NCBI GenBank assembly: GCA_029834535.1
Contig: JAQMWT010000574.1
Span: forward strand, 62,001 to 126,000
Reading direction: 5' to 3'
DNA: 64,000 nucleotides
From: Chrysophaeum taylorii
Lineage: Eukaryota; Sar; Pelagophyceae; Pelagomonadales; Pelagomonadaceae
Position numbers and translations under genes: made by a program. Positions 22,623 through 35,084 of the stretch are shown here, piece after piece; positions within the stretch are counted from its first letter, which is position 1; every line of letters starts with the position of its first letter. A model generated the notes under the pieces. It was not told where the DNA came from. It searched no databases and saw only the letters and a list, made by a program, of their open reading frames with translations.

Positions 22623-25600
22623 ATGAATGATGAATTTCCGGAAGGTGATGATGATAAAAAAAGTATAGTGTGCTGCTTGCTAGCTATTAAAACCACAATG
22701 GACGAGGACGACGACCTGCTGGTCGACCTCGGCGATCGGCGGCGGCCGCCGCGGCCCCCGCGACCCCTCCTCTGCGAGGAGAAGTGGGTTGGTTTCGCGA
22801 TCCGCGGGCTCGAGGCCGTGGATTCGAAGAAGCGGAGCGGTTTTTTGGGGATGAAGAAGGACGGGGGGTTCCGCGACGCGGTGCTTCGCATCGAGATATC
22901 CGAGCCGTGTTCGGGGGACGCGGCGCCGCGGATCGACGACCGGCACGAGCTCTCGCGGTGGCGGTCGGAGACGCGGCAGGCGGGCGAGGATTTCGAGTTT
23001 GGCGTTCCGGCGCTCCTCCGGGGTTTTGGGCCCGCCGAGGAGCGCGTCCTCAAGGTCCGGCTCGAGGCCAAGGTCGAGGACGGCGAGGCGGCGCCTTTGG
23101 GGAAGGGCGCGAGTGGTCGCGTCTTGGGCGTCGCGACGTTTCTGCTCTCGGATTTGGTGCGCGAATCCGCAGAGGTGAGCGCGGCGCTCGCGCCGGGGGC
23201 GGGCCGGTGCGTCGCGCGCGCGGCGCCGACGCGCCCGCCGAGGACCGAGGCGATCGCGGCGGGCGTCGGCGACCCCCTCGCGCCGCGCCTCGATGCGGGA
23301 TTCCGCCTCTGGCCCGCGGCGGCGCGCGAGATCGTCGTGGAGCCGCGCGGCACGCACGAGATCGTTCGCGGCTGCGTCCAGCCGGTCGCCGACGCGATGC
23401 TCGAGAGCGCGGCCGCGTGGCTCCGGCGCTCCGAGGCGGCCCGGTACGACGCGGCCCTCTTCGACGACGACGCCGAGGCCGGCCGCCACGGCGCGCGGCG
23501 CGCCCGCCTCGGCATCCTCGGCGCCCGCGGCCTCGCGCGACGCGACAAGGACGACAAAGTCGTTTCGAATAACTCGAGCTCGTCGTCGGCCAAGGGGACG
23601 ATGATCAAGAAGACGCTGAGCGCGGCCGTCGGCCTCGCCAAGCGGCTGCGCGACGGCGAGGCCCCGCGGCTCGGGCTCGACGACGGCGGCGACAGCGCCC
23701 CGCCCTCGTGCTTTGGAGTCGCCGAGCTCCGGTCGACGCGACGACCCTTTCCCGAGGAGATCGGCCGGACCAACACCGAGTACGCGACCGAGTCTCCGGC
23801 CTGGGGCGCCAACGCGCGCGCCGAGTCGAGCTGCCCGCACGCCAAGCCCCAGCTTAATTTTGCTGTGTCGAGCGCCTCCCTCGAGGCCGCCAAGCGACGA
23901 CCCATCGCACGACTCCGCTCCCCCGCCGACTGCGGCGATCCCGCCGGTCTCGCGCCGCTCTTCGAGTTTTACGCTCGACGCGACGAGACCTGCGACGACG
24001 CGGCCGTCGTCGTCGTTAAGGTCTACGACGAGCGCTACTCGGTCACGCGCGGCGTCGAGGCCGTCTACCTGGGCGAGGCACAGGTCCCGCTCCCGGCACC
24101 CGCCGCTTCCGTCTCCCGCTGCTGGGTGCCCCTCGCGCTCGCCGAGAAGAAGACCGAACGCGATCCGGCCGTCCTCGTCTCCCTCGAGGTGACGGCCTTG
24201 GACGCGCTCGACGACCCACCCGGCGCGGCCGATGCGGCCTTTGACCTCGAGGTCAAAAGGCGCGCGGACCGCGCCGTGGAGGACGCCGAGCTCTTGCACT
24301 CGTGGCTCGGCGTCGCCGGCGTCGAGGTCGACGAGGCCGCGGCGCGTCTCGCCTCGGCGAGAGACGACCGCGAACACGCCAGCGTCCTGCTCGCCGGCGA
24401 GTTTGCCGCCGCCACCGTCAATACCGCCACCAATGCGGCGAGGATATCCTCCGAGGGTGAACCGCCGTTAAGGCTCCACGACTGCACCTGGCTCGAGTCT
24501 CACGCGAGAGCGCTCGCGCGCGACGGCGCGCGCCTCGCGCGCTTTGCCTCGGACGCCCGGACGGCGTCCAACGCCAAGAGCTCGGCCTTCAAGTCCTCCC
24601 AGCTCAAGGCCGATCTCGAGGTGGCCGCGACGCCGACTAACCTCCACGCCCACCTCTTCTCGGTGGCTACGGACGGCCGAACCGAACGCGTCTGGACGGC
24701 CGCGACGAGCGGGGCCCCGACGGCCGCCGGGACCCTCGGCGCGCAGCGCGGCGGCCTCCTCCGCCTCGAATCGGAGCTCTTCAACCTCGCCGCATCCATT
24801 AAAAAAAAGCGCGCCGACTTTGCCGCGCTCCCCAACGCCCCCGGCCGCAAGACGGCCGCCGCGAACCTTGGCTCGGCCGCGCGCGCCTGGGAAGCCCGCG
24901 CCGCCGCCTGCGGCGTGCGCAAGGCGCTCGCCCGCGCGCACGCCCTCTCGATCGCCGTCGCTTCCGTCCGTGCCGCGGCCTGCCGCGTGGCGACGACCGC
25001 GGACGCGACGCGCGTCGCCGACCACTGGGAACGCCACGGCATTCTCGTCCTCTTCCAGGCCCTCGTCTCGACGGCCGGCGCCGAGCTCGCGATGCTCGAG
25101 GACGCCAAGGCCGCCGTCGAATCCCTCGCCGCGACCACTATTATCCTCGCACCCCAAGAAGACCCCGACGACCACCACGCCGTCGCCATCTCCTCGCCGT
25201 CCCCCGCGGCCTTCGTCGTCGCCGTCCGCCTCCCGCCCCGCCTTTTCCAGAACCTCGCCGCCGGCGGCGGCGCCAAACCCCGGCGCGAAATTTCCCTCGT
25301 CCCCGTTCTTTTCTCGCAGGGCCTCGACGCCAAGCAGAGCATCGCCAACCGCAGCGCCGCCTTGGCCTCGGCCTTGTCGTCGCAGCGGCAACAACCGGAA
25401 AAGCCCCCGCTCGCGACGACGACGACGCGAGTCCTCGACGACGACGACGCCGTCCTCGGCGACCGCGGCGAAAACGACCAAGACGACGACGACGGTGATT
25501 TCGCCGCTGCCTATTACGACGAACGATCACCTTCCAAGACCGACGACTCGGCGAGCAGCCTCCAGCGCGTCCTCAACGCCCAGGCCTTCGAAACCGTCAC

Positions 25601-26072
25601 GGCCTACGCGCGAGCCCGCGACGCGCCCGACCAACTCCTCGCCGCGCTTCGCGCCGCCGTCGACAAGGAGCGCCTCGCCGTCGCCGAGACTAAATCATTC
25701 GAAAAACACTGGCTCGTTCTGGTCGAGGCCGAGCGCGTCGTCAGAGCCCTCGACGGCGCCCTCTGCGTCTTTTGCAAGTCGGGAAAGGACCGCACCGCCA
25801 TGATCGTCACCCTCGCCACCGCCATGTTCTGCGACGACGACCGCGGGGAGAATGTCCCCGCCGAGGTCGCCGTCAACGACGACCAGGTCCTCCGACGAGC
25901 CAACCTCCTCCGCGAGTTCGGTCTTCGCCTCAAGGTCGCCGAGAAAAACACCGGCCGGAACAAATTTGCCTTTAACGTCATCCAGCGCAAGTTCTTGCCC
26001 CCGCCCCTCCGCCCGCCCGTCGGTGTCATCGAGGATCTCGTCTCCTCGGCGATCAATCGCGATACGAGCTAG
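22623..26072 (+). CDS. INPP4-type phosphoinositide 4-phosphatase
   Basis: A single exon encodes 1,149 aa from ATG 22623, or 1,124 aa from the in-frame ATG at 22698. The latter leaves a more workable 104-bp gap to divergent fibrillarin. A C2-like domain lies near the N-terminus ([20 protein letters not shown]...[10 protein letters not shown]). Near residue 1051 is the active-site P-loop [11 protein letters not shown], the CKSGKDR signature of inositol polyphosphate 4-phosphatases. Downstream, [14 protein letters not shown] matches the conserved motif after the P-loop in INPP4A/B. The length is comparable with animal INPP4 (about 900-1,000 aa), with extra low-complexity linker. It probably removes the 4-phosphate of PtdIns(3,4)P2 on endomembranes. 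Substrate choice is inferred from family. Confidence 0.88.
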   Translation: MNDEFPEGDDDKKSIVCCLLAIKTTMDEDDDLLVDLGDRRRPPRPPRPLLCEEKWVGFAIRGLEAVDSKKRSGFLGMKKDGGFRDAVLRIEISEPCSGDAAPRIDDRHELSRWRSETRQAGEDFEFGVPALLRGFGPAEERVLKVRLEAKVEDGEAAPLGKGASGRVLGVATFLLSDLVRESAEVSAALAPGAGRCVARAAPTRPPRTEAIAAGVGDPLAPRLDAGFRLWPAAAREIVVEPRGTHEIVRGCVQPVADAMLESAAAWLRRSEAARYDAALFDDDAEAGRHGARRARLGILGARGLARRDKDDKVVSNNSSSSSAKGTMIKKTLSAAVGLAKRLRDGEAPRLGLDDGGDSAPPSCFGVAELRSTRRPFPEEIGRTNTEYATESPAWGANARAESSCPHAKPQLNFAVSSASLEAAKRRPIARLRSPADCGDPAGLAPLFEFYARRDETCDDAAVVVVKVYDERYSVTRGVEAVYLGEAQVPLPAPAASVSRCWVPLALAEKKTERDPAVLVSLEVTALDALDDPPGAADAAFDLEVKRRADRAVEDAELLHSWLGVAGVEVDEAAARLASARDDREHASVLLAGEFAAATVNTATNAARISSEGEPPLRLHDCTWLESHARALARDGARLARFASDARTASNAKSSAFKSSQLKADLEVAATPTNLHAHLFSVATDGRTERVWTAATSGAPTAAGTLGAQRGGLLRLESELFNLAASIKKKRADFAALPNAPGRKTAAANLGSAARAWEARAAACGVRKALARAHALSIAVASVRAAACRVATTADATRVADHWERHGILVLFQALVSTAGAELAMLEDAKAAVESLAATTIILAPQEDPDDHHAVAISSPSPAAFVVAVRLPPRLFQNLAAGGGAKPRREISLVPVLFSQGLDAKQSIANRSAALASALSSQRQQPEKPPLATTTTRVLDDDDAVLGDRGENDQDDDDGDFAAAYYDERSPSKTDDSASSLQRVLNAQAFETVTAYARARDAPDQLLAALRAAVDKERLAVAETKSFEKHWLVLVEAERVVRALDGALCVFCKSGKDRTAMIVTLATAMFCDDDRGENVPAEVAVNDDQVLRRANLLREFGLRLKVAEKNTGRNKFAFNVIQRKFLPPPLRPPVGVIEDLVSSAINRDTS

Positions 26073-26946
26073 CTGCGGGCGCACCCGATGACGCCTTCCC
26101 CTTTTGCCATTTCTTCTGCTTATTCTTCTTACATCCAACGAAGACCGTGTTTTTATGGATGGCACTTTGTTTTTCGGGTGTGCTGCAAAAAAAAACAAGA
26201 ACGGCGCTTTTTACTGCAATAATCGATCCGGCCGGCCGGCCGGGAGCCATGTTGCGTAGTAAAAATTTCCACCACCCCAGCGTCAATCGTTCGAGTTTTC
26301 TGGCTTTGGGTGGGTTGAAGAACCGACGCAATCGACTGCCCATTCGAGGATCCCGCGGTGACCGTCTACACACAGAAGCAAGCAAGCCTCTTCGTTCGTT
26401 CGTCCGTCCGCCCGTCCCTCCCACCAGGATGGGGTTGGCGAAATTCGACTGAACCGCGAGCGATACGGTCATCGTCAACTCGCTGGCGTGCGCCCGCTTA
26501 TAATAAAGGAAAGCACGCCGTGCCACTTAATAATAACACAACGCACGAAAGTTGGCTGCTGGCCTCAGCTGCCGTCCACCCCACTTCAGCGGGCAGTTGT
26601 TTGCACGCACCCGCTCGAGGAGGACCGCGAGGTGGAGACGCTTCTTGTTGGCGTAGCAGCACCTCGAATTCACTTCCAGCTCACGACCGAGGTTTGTCGC
26701 TTGAGGAGGAGATCTTTGACGGAGGGCGCCGACCCACTTCTTCTTGAGAAGAATTCTTGAGGAGAAGGCAAGAAGTCCCCATGAGCTAGCGCTAGCGTTC
26801 CAAAAGCCCGAGAGCTCTAATAACGCGGTCGTGATGACATCACTCTGGAGGTTTTCAACCCAAGAGTAGGGAACCGGCGTGATCGTCCGCCGACCGTTTC
26901 ACATTCAGCGTGTCCTTTCGAGGTCCGTTGTCGGAAAAAAAGACGT
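26073..26946. other. Intergenic region
   Basis: About 870 bp between two plus-strand genes. It holds a GGCCGGCCGGCCGGG palindromic run near 26229 and a TTCGTTCG/TCCGTCCG tract near 26393. Short frames have no conserved features. No RNA gene was recognised. Confidence 0.5.
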
Positions 26947-28793
26947 ATGGCACCGTTCTCGGTGGTGGGTCAGCCTCTTGTCCGGGGAATCGCTGGCGTC
27001 AGCGAGATAGTTCATTCGGACGTGCCGCTGTCGTTCTGGGGCGGTGTTGATCCAAAGAGTGGCCGCGTATGCGATGCGCGGCACCCGTTGATGGGGATCT
27101 CCCTCAAGGGAAAGATTGTGGCCTTGCCCGGATCTCGCGGGTCGTGCACCGCGAGCCAAGTGATCCTCGAGCTGCTGATCGGCGACGTCGCGCCGGCGGG
27201 CATCGTGTTGCGGCACCGCGACGAGATTATCAGCCTTGGCGTCATAGTGGCGGAGGAGTTCTTCGACCGGTCTATTCCGGTCGTTCGCGTCGATAACGAC
27301 GACGACTACGCGCGGCTGGCCGAGGCGTCGCGAGCGTCGATATTCGCGAGTGGCCGCATCTCGCTCGACCCGTGCCACGATGTCGAAGAGACGGTCGTCG
27401 AGGCAGCAGCAGCACGGAACGTCGAGCTTTCGAGCGAGGATTTGCTCGTCGAGCGAGAGAAATCGTCGGCTCGCGGGCGTGCGATGCGGATCGTGGCTCG
27501 TGTCGCCGAGATCGTGGGCGCGAAGCGGCTCGTCGACGTGAGCCGCGCGCACATCGACGCCACGACCTACATCGGGCCCGCGAGCTTGCGATTCGCTCGC
27601 GCGCTCGTCGCGGCCGGCGGCCGTTTCAAAGTACCGACCACGACCAACGCCTGCTCTGTCGACCTCGGCCGGTGGCGAGAGATCGGCGTCCCGCCGGACA
27701 TCGGCGAGCCGGCCGAGGCCCTCGCCGACGCATACGTTAAACTCGGCGCCGCGCCGACCTTCACGTGCGCGCCGTACCTCGACGACCCGCCGAGGCCGGG
27801 CGAGGACCTCGGCTGGTCCGAGTCTAACGCTGTGGCATTCGCCAATTCGGTGTGTGGCGCGCGCACGCAGAAGAACGCCGACTTCCTCGACGCGTGCATC
27901 GCGCTCACCGGTCGCGCGCCGCTCGCCGGCGCGCACGTCGTCCGCGATCCCGCTTGCCTCGTCGACTGCCGCGCGCTGCCCGAGGTCGACGCGCGGGATC
28001 GCGACGCTCTCTGGGGGCTCGCCGGCTACGTGCGTGTGTGATTCTTTGCGATTTTTTTTACGCGTTCGCCGCCGCGCAGGTTGTCGGTGCGCTAGCCCCG
28101 CGCGCCGTTCCGCTCGTGACCGGTCTCGCCGACGTGCCCGCCACCGAGGACGACCTCAAGAACTTCTCCGCCGCCTTTGCCACCACCTCTGGTTCGCCGC
28201 TCTTTCACATCCAGGGACACACACCGGAGGCCGCGGCCTTCGACCCGACCGCCCTGCGCGAAACTCAAACGCTCGACGCCTCGGCTCTTCGCGACGCGTG
28301 GCTGTCCCTCGGCGGCTACGACGACGCCGACGTCGACGCTATAGACCTCGTCGCTCTCGGCAGCCCCCACGCCTCCCTCGACGAGCTCTCTCGCCTCGAC
28401 CACCTCGTCCACGGCCGAAAGCCGGACGCTGTCCGCGTCGTCGTCACGCTTGCTCGTCGCACGCTCGAGGCCGCCGATCCGGCCGTCGTCCGTCGTCTCC
28501 TGCACTTCGGCGTCGACTTCATCGTCGACACCTGTTGGTGCATGCTTAACGCGCCAGTTATCCTTCCCAACGATCGCATCGTCACAAATTCTGCAAAATA
28601 CGCACACTATGCCTCGGGTCTCGTTGCCTGCGGCCGCGTCCATTTCGCTGGCCTCGCGGGCTGCGCCGACGCGGCGCTTTCGGGTCGAGCTCCTTCGCGC
28701 CGCCCGCCCTGGCTTCTGAGGCGCGCCACCTTCTCGACGACGATCCCACGATTATTCGTCGCGGCTTGCCGCCGAAGGTTGGTTCTTTTTTGA
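26947..28793 (+). CDS. Aconitase X-type (AcnX) dehydratase, single polypeptide
   Basis: Exons 26947-28029 and 28080-28793 flank a 50-nt intron (GTGCGT...CGCAG). The splice joins LWGLAGY to VVGALAPRAVPLVTG in frame, giving about 598 aa. The first 135 or so residues are the AcnX small/swivel domain (GGVDPKSGRVCDARHPLMG, LPGSRGSCTASQ). The rest is the large DUF521 domain (VDVSRAHIDATTYIGPASL, VPTTTNACSVD, SESNAVAFANSVCGART). The end resembles family C-termini (TNSAKYAHYASGL). The last 30 or so residues after LSGRAP look unlike the family and may be a read-through or missed intron. Bacterial and fungal AcnX enzymes include cis-3-hydroxy-L-proline dehydratases, and archaeal ones mevalonate-5-phosphate dehydratase; the substrate here is unknown. 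Genes of this family are patchy in eukaryotes, so acquisition from bacteria is possible. Confidence 0.88.
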
Positions 28794-29297
28794 CAACCTA
28801 CTACTTTGTGTCGTCGACGACGCGAGGCTCGAAGAGAAAAAGTGTACTAGATCCATCGGCGCGCGGAGCGCCGACCTCTTCTATTTTACGGTCTTTCTTC
28901 CTTTGGGTAGCGTAAAAACCGACGCCGCGCTGTTGTCCTGCTCGCTGACGTCTGGCTAGACCTCTTTATCATCATCGTGGGCTGCTGCTCCTCCGAGAAG
29001 TCGAATTGGCAAATGTAGGAGGTTCGTCAAAAACCCCTAACAACGAACGAACGACCCCTAGCGACGCCTTTTGAACCAAGAAAGAACGCCCAAGAAAGAA
29101 AGAAAGAAAGAAAGAACGCCCGAGAAAGAACGCCCTGCGTGCTCACGTCCGCCTGAGCAGTCGATCTCTATGACCCCTTGGGAGTGAGTTCCTCCAACTG
29201 GTGGACTCTCCCCACCCATTAGGCGTCAACGGACCCAACGACCGAAACCAGCGCTAATAACTTCTTTGTTTGTTTTCTGGGAGGTTTGTGCGAGGGC
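28794..29297. other. Intergenic region with (GAAA)n
   Basis: About 500 bp with AACGAACG tracts and a GAAA microsatellite at 29093-29116. No coding frame or RNA gene is seen. Confidence 0.6.
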
Positions 29298-31677
29298 ATG
29301 CGCCGCTCGCTGCTCTTCGTGCTCGCTTTCGTGCAACTCTGGCAACGACGCCAAGGTGGTCGCTCGTGGTATGCTTTTACGACGCTATTCGCTGTCGGCG
29401 CGGAGCACGTCCACACTCTGACGACTGGCGAAGAACCTGACGTTGTTCTCTCGCTGCCTGTGATTATCGACGACGCCGATGAGCCGGTGACTCTTCACAT
29501 TCGCGAGGGTGACGACTTGAGCCAATCTCTCGACTCTCTCGCCCGAGAACGTGGTCTCACACAGCAGAACGTGGATGTGCTCTTGGAAGCTATCCACAGC
29601 AGGGTAACGCGCGAGATTGTGCTAAATTTTGATGATTCACGTAGGTTGCTCGAAATGCGTCTACTCTGCAGCATCGTTGGTTTGTCATCATTGGATCCGC
29701 GACGGCTGCATTGAGCGCTCGCACCGCGGCGACTGCGTTGTGGCGGACGATTTTGGGCGTCGCGCGGCACTCGTTGCGCGAAAATTTTAACGTACTCTGC
29801 GTGACGGACGGCTTCTCTCTCACAACGACGTCTCGGAACGCCCTCGGAGTCGCGCTTCGGCGCCACGGCGTTGCGCGTACTGTCTTAGTTGAGACCGACG
29901 AGTACGTTACTCTGCGAGCTTCGTGCGATATCACCGCTGCTGCAGGTGGGAAGGCATTTCCTCAACAATTAATCGCGCGTTCGATTTGATTCCACCTAGG
30001 TCGATCGTCGTCATTGTGCCGTGGGCGATGCAATTGCGTTCTGCATCGATTGAGCCTATCGCCGAGCAAGCAGAAGAAGCCGAGCTTGGCGACAACAGCA
30101 TCGTCGAAGACCTATTTATGGCATACGCAAGAGTGTCGAGGGCTTACGGTCGCGAGGGCAACTTTGTTGTGTGCGTGCCACCAAAAGCACCATCTCAGCA
30201 GACGGAAATTCCGCTGTTAGCTCTGGATGACGCGTCAATCAGAGCGCTTGGACGTTTGGACGAAGGGTTCCAGTACGTGGGCGGGATTGCAAGCTGGATC
30301 CGAAATGCTGGGGCGGCAGCACTCCAAGCCCCATACTGGTTCGATCGATATGTTGCGAGCAATGCGTTCTACGAAACAGACGGGACGCAAGATACATCAC
30401 ATTGGATCGCGAGCGCTCCTTCACGAAGCTCGGAGGAGCGGCTTAAACAGCTCGACGCCGACTCATACTACCTCGAAAGGCTGCCTGCGAATGCCCTGGG
30501 GATCGACAAAGCACCCGAGGTCCGCGAAGAGTTTGCGTTCCCATGGATGACTCGTAAGCTCAGTCCTATTTCGGTCCGGCGCAGCGAACAAGACCAGCTT
30601 GGCTATGTCGGCCAAGGCCGTCGTGCAATGAAGGTCGCCGCAATGCTGTGCGTGTATGATGATGTCCGATTTGTTGAATTGCTCTTAGAGGACCTCGTGC
30701 CTCGAATCCACGCTGTTTTGATCTTACACTCGACGCGGCCTTGGTACGGTTCGCCTCGTCCGACGACACACGCGTCATCTGCCGCTCTCCTGGCCAAGCT
30801 CGCCAAGGATCTCAAGGTCAGCATCATTCGTGGCGCGTGGGAAAGCGAAGAAGAACAACGAAATTGCGCGCTTGATATCGCACGCGCTCTCCCCGTTCAA
30901 GTTACTCATGTCCTCCTGGTCGACGGAGACGAGTTTTGGCATCCTGTCGAGTTGGATCGGGCGCTTGCACTTGTCGCCGAACGCGAGGCCGCTGGAGCGC
31001 GCGTTGGGTGGGCTCGTGCTACCATGGCAACGTACTGGAAGTCAGTACGAACTATCGTCTTTCCCCCAGAACCGCTGAGAATACTCTGGCTCGTGTCCGT
31101 CGACTCCCGAAATACGGCTGACACAGCGAGGCGGCTCACCTGCATGTTTTCCGAAGCTCGCAATTGGGCATGCTCTGCCACAGACATGGAGAACGCTCAG
31201 TTATCCGCACGAATGGAGGCTCTCGGCGTTTTTCTTGACAGTTCGACGGCAATCTGTCATCACCTTAGCTACGTGAGAACGACCAGAGAGCTCACCGATA
31301 AGATAAGCTCGTTTGCTCACGCCACAGACGTGCGCGCAGGGTGGATAGACGAAGTTTGGCACCGCTGGGATGTAGACCAGAACATGACAAATCTCCATCC
31401 TACTCACCCGCCGGCGTTCGCGACCACGGTCGACCAGCCTCTGTGGGCTCTTCCGCCCGCGCTCCGCAGACTGCATCTTCGCACGAAAAAGGGTCATGAA
31501 TGCAACGCCACGAATGCAAAAGAAGACTCGATGATCTTGTATTGTCGACTGCTGCAACCGAAAACTTCGCCTCATCTCGAACTCGGCGAAGCACCGGCTG
31601 AATTAATGATGCAATGCCTTGACGACGACGACGACGACGTAAGGTGTGGCGGTACGGCCAATGTTTCCCACTACTAG
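29298..31677 (+). CDS. Secretory-pathway glycosyltransferase-like protein (GT-A type)
   Basis: Exons 29298-29603, 29672-29901 and 30000-31677 (introns 68 and 98 nt) give 737 aa. The N-terminus is a signal peptide or anchor (MRRSLLFVLAFVQLW). The middle part (HRWFVIIGSATAA, SIVVIVPWAMQLR, EGFQYVGGIASWI) is laid out like procollagen-type glycosyltransferase domains. The second half carries KVAAMLCVYDDVRFVELLLED and HVLLVDGDEFWHPVELD, a nucleotide-sugar-binding core with an acidic DGDE motif typical of GT-A enzymes. Two glycosyltransferase-like domains in one chain are therefore possible. The sugar and acceptor cannot be inferred. The next gene on the same strand starts only 40 nt after the stop and is also glycosyltransferase-like. 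Confidence 0.65.
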
Positions 31678-31717
31678 TCGATCCTTTGTCAAATTACGTA
31701 GGTTGAGACGCGTGAAT

Positions 31718-33137
31718 ATGTCGTGGGGGTGTAGCCGGAGAAAACAATCAAGCGAGCTGAATGCGAACGACATCCGTTCGAATACGAGCGCGCAATGGAA
31801 GTTGCTCGCGCACAAACATTTCGTGAACGATGTCCCCATCACCAAGATCGCGAGTTCGCGCTCGCACGTTGTGGACGAAGACGCTCGCCTACCACGCTGC
31901 CTTCCTTCTGGGCCTCGTTTCGTGGTGTTGATTATTGGAGAAGGCGTGTTGGACTCGTCGACATATGGCGTATTTCGAGATGCGGCGCGCGCCGTCTCTG
32001 AGGCATTGCTGCTACTCGGAGCCTCGTCGGCGCCGGTACGATGGTGTCCAGATTTGAGATATTGCTCAATGCAAGGAAGCGCGGTGCTCGTGATTTTTGG
32101 GGTCCATCATCTTACTCGCTACTGGTACAACAATGGAGCTTGGAACGGTGCTGCACGTCGCCCGTTGATCGAGTACACGGGGTGGCCACATCCACAAACT
32201 TCGATTTTGTACAACTTCGAGCAGGTCGGCCGTGCCGAAGACTTGGCTCCACAATCGGAATTGTGGAGAATCTTCCGCAGATGGTCGAGCACTCGGGCTC
32301 TTTGGGATTATTCAGCAAGTAATGCGCTTCGCATGGCCCAACCGCCATATAATCTCGATGCCCGACACGTACCGCTGGGGTACGCGCGTATTCTCGAGAG
32401 AGAGGAAAATGCGGGCTCGATACAGCGCGACATTGATGTGCTCTTCGTTGGTCGCCTCGGTGGTGAGCGCGCGGAGAAGCTGCGCGTGCTGCGCGAAAGC
32501 GGGTTGCGAATTTTTCACGGCAACCGCGATGGCTCTCTCTTCGGCTCCCGGCTGATCGCCTATCTCCAGCGTGCGAAAATAGTTCTCAGCCTTCGCTACT
32601 GGTCGAGCGACGACGAGTGGAAAATGACGCGTTACCTCCCGGTACGACCTTATAAGCTGTCTGTGCTTAACGACACGCACATTGTGCAATGCAACTGTCT
32701 GTCCTCAGGCACTTGCCCACGAAGCACTCGTCGTTGCGGAATCCGGCGGGGCGCCCGAAGAACAGGCAGCGTGGGCGAGTGCGATTGTTTTTGTCGATTC
32801 CGATGCGCAGCTCGTGGAGGCGTGCCATTTCTATCTTCGTAACACAACGGCTCGCACGCAGCAGGCAGCCAAGGGGAAGGCCATCCTTCGTCGACGCCTG
32901 ATGGCCGCGTCGCTGGCGGCGCCCGTATCACGGTTTTTGCATGCCCTGTGTCCAAGTTCGACCATGCCTCTTAGGACCGCGCCTGCCCTGGTAGAAACCT
33001 CTGGAAAGGACTATGATGTGCCATGGCAATGGGACGTGGTGGTCACGCACAGCCACTCCGATGTGGGAGAAGGGGGGGGGGTAACCCCCACAGACGCATT
33101 CTACGGCCTCGAGCCACGACACCACCGCACGATATAA
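31718..33137 (+). CDS. Glycosyltransferase-like protein (GT-B type, tentative)
   Basis: Exons 31718-32641 and 32709-33137 are separated by a 67-nt intron (GTACGA...CCTCAG) and encode about 450 aa. An upstream in-frame ATG at 31661 overlaps the previous gene's stop. The fold-defining parts are FVVLIIGEGVLDSSTYG, DIDVLFVGRLGGERAEKLR, LQRAKIVLSLRYWSSDDE, and across the splice HEALVVAESGGAPEE. This order matches the C-terminal half of GT-B glycosyltransferases that read AKIVLNLHYY and then a conserved Ala-Val-Glu-Ser stretch. No signal peptide is evident from the chosen start. Because the gap to the upstream glycosyltransferase gene is so small, a shared transcript or a longer fused product is possible. 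Confidence 0.6.
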
Positions 33138-33370
33138 TAAGTGAGGTGGAGCTGATCGTAGGAGAGTGTCGACTTGGATGATCACATTTTTAATCATCGC
33201 TTATATAGCCTAATAATAATAGACTAAATAATATTAGTGACGAGCGTGCCTCGTATTCGAAATTTCGAATTATAAAACTTGCGGTCGCGAGGTTTCTTGC
33301 GCGGCTTCTTCTTGAGGGCGGTCCACGCCGAGAAAATACGGCCAGTTAGTCAGTCAAGCTTTGGAGATGA

Positions 33371-34952
33371 CTAGACGCTGCCGGTTGAGGTCGCGAGCTT
33401 CGAGGTCTCGCGCGTATTCGCGATCGCGCCATAGCTCTGGCTGGAGCTCTGGGAAAAGGGCGGCTGTGTGCGGGCGCCCTCGAGTGCCCGAAGCCGGTTG
33501 CGAAGCCACTTGCCGACGGGCACGGAAAACCCGTAGTGTGCAGCCATTGCTACTAGAGTCAGCGCGAGCGGTGGCGCGAACTGCCACGTCAAGTTGTCGT
33601 ACGGCTTGCCTTCCGGTCCGCCCGAGAGCGCCGTGAAGATATCTCCGAGAAACTTGAAAACAAGCTGCGCGAGAGTGGTGTCAGCATAGTAGCATCAAAG
33701 ACACACGGCGCACCGTTTGAAACAAGTATTGCTCGTAGCTGATCGAGCCCCACCAGACGAACGATCGTTTCGAGAAGAGTTGCGCGACGTTCTCCTCCTC
33801 GGTGCACAAGCCCACTATGAGAAGGCCGTGGAGCGGCATGAGTCCGCCGTTGTGGATCGCGGCGAAGAGGCCGCCGATGTCATAGGTGCCGTCCTTCTTG
33901 TGTTGGATGAAGGACGGCGGGACGCGGAAGGCAAACGCGAACACGGCCAAGAACGCGTAGGCGAGGGCGGCTCCTCGAGCGCCGATCTGGCGCCACAATG
34001 CGCGTCGCTCGCCTCGGCTTTCCGACGCCTCCGCCTCGCAGAAAAGTCGAGAGAGAATCATCCCGCCCACGAACGAGTTGATGGAGAAGACGGGGTTGTA
34101 GTGGTAGACGTCTGCGAAGGACTTGGCGTTGCGCGGCCATCGCGGCGGCGCGAGGCCTCGGGCGAGCGGGTGGTCGAAATAAGCGTCGAGCCCTGCGGCG
34201 CCCGAGGCGACCCAGCACAATACGAGCGCCGGCCACAGCAACGGTTTTGGAAGGCGGCGGAGCCCGAAATACAAAGGTTTGAAGAGAACCCAGTACGCGA
34301 GGAGCGCGGACATGAACCACGACGGACCGTTCCAGACGATCGAAAAATTTTCTTGCGGGCCGGGGGAGCGCATCGAGTCGGGCGGCACCCACGCTTGCAC
34401 GAGGGCGACGTGCTGAAAGAAGGACACCCAATCGCCGGACGACAGTTGGTACAATTCGGCGAAGAGCAGTAGCAACAAACCCACCAAAGTCAGCGCGTAC
34501 CTGCGAGAAGAAAAAGTGTGACGCGACATTCGAAACAACGTGTCGTACGCAGGGTAGGTGGTGGTGAGTCGCTCGGCGACGAAAAATGGGATGCTCTTCA
34601 CGTCGTCGGGGTTGTCCGAGGTGAGGCGGGCCATGGCGAGCACGAACCCCGAGAGAATAAAGAAGTACGACGTCCACGTCGAGAACCAGTGCATGATCCC
34701 GTGAGCTCGCCGGTCGTCCATGTTGAACGGCGAGCCCGCACTCACGATCCCCGGCACGTGCGTCGCGGGCACGCGGTCGTACCAGTGATATATCGCAATC
34801 CCGCACGAGGCGACGTACCTAGTTGGCCTTAACAACAACAACAAACAACAACGACACCGCCACAGCACACACCTCGAAAAAACCAGAGCATCGCGGCGCC
34901 GCCTTAGCGGGAGCGCGGCCTTGCGCAGAGGCACGTCCTGCTGCTGCGACAT
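33371..34952 (-). CDS. Acyltransferase-3 family integral membrane protein (OafA/YrhL-like)
   Basis: Exons 34952-34873, 34818-33714 and 33664-33371 (introns 54 and 49 nt) give 492 aa. After the first splice the protein reads FSRYVASCGIAIYHWYDR, the RxxAxxxVxxYHW motif of acyltransferase-3 proteins with the catalytic His. Further marks are SYFFILSGFVLAMARL, NGPSWFMSALLAYW, and about ten hydrophobic helices. The last exon adds a terminal helix (LTWQFAPPLALTLVAMAAHYG) before a hydrophilic tail. These enzymes move acyl groups, often acetyl, onto sugars or other acceptors across a membrane. The gene is divergent from an alpha/beta hydrolase with a secreted-type catalytic domain, which could suggest paired acylation and deacylation, but that link is inference. 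Confidence 0.82.
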
Positions 34953-35084
34953 TTTAATGCGCGAGGACGACCTCAAGCATAATCAAGGGTCACGGGCAAA
35001 CTCTCGCCTCAGAAACAACGCACCACAAACGACCCTTGACGTCAGGTGGCGGAAACTTTGTTCGCAGAGAGAGAGAGGGTCAGT
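34953..35084. promoter_or_regulatory. Short shared promoter, acyltransferase / alpha-beta hydrolase
   Basis: Only 132 bp separate the two divergent start codons, so both promoters must lie here or in the 5' coding ends. An (AG)n run sits at 35066-35078. No TATA box is clear. Confidence 0.4.

Noticed and set aside
21626-23905. 759-codon minus-strand frame joining fibrillarin's last exon to sequence opposite the INPP4 gene
   Set aside because: Only the fibrillarin part is real; the rest is antisense Arg/Ser-rich shadow.
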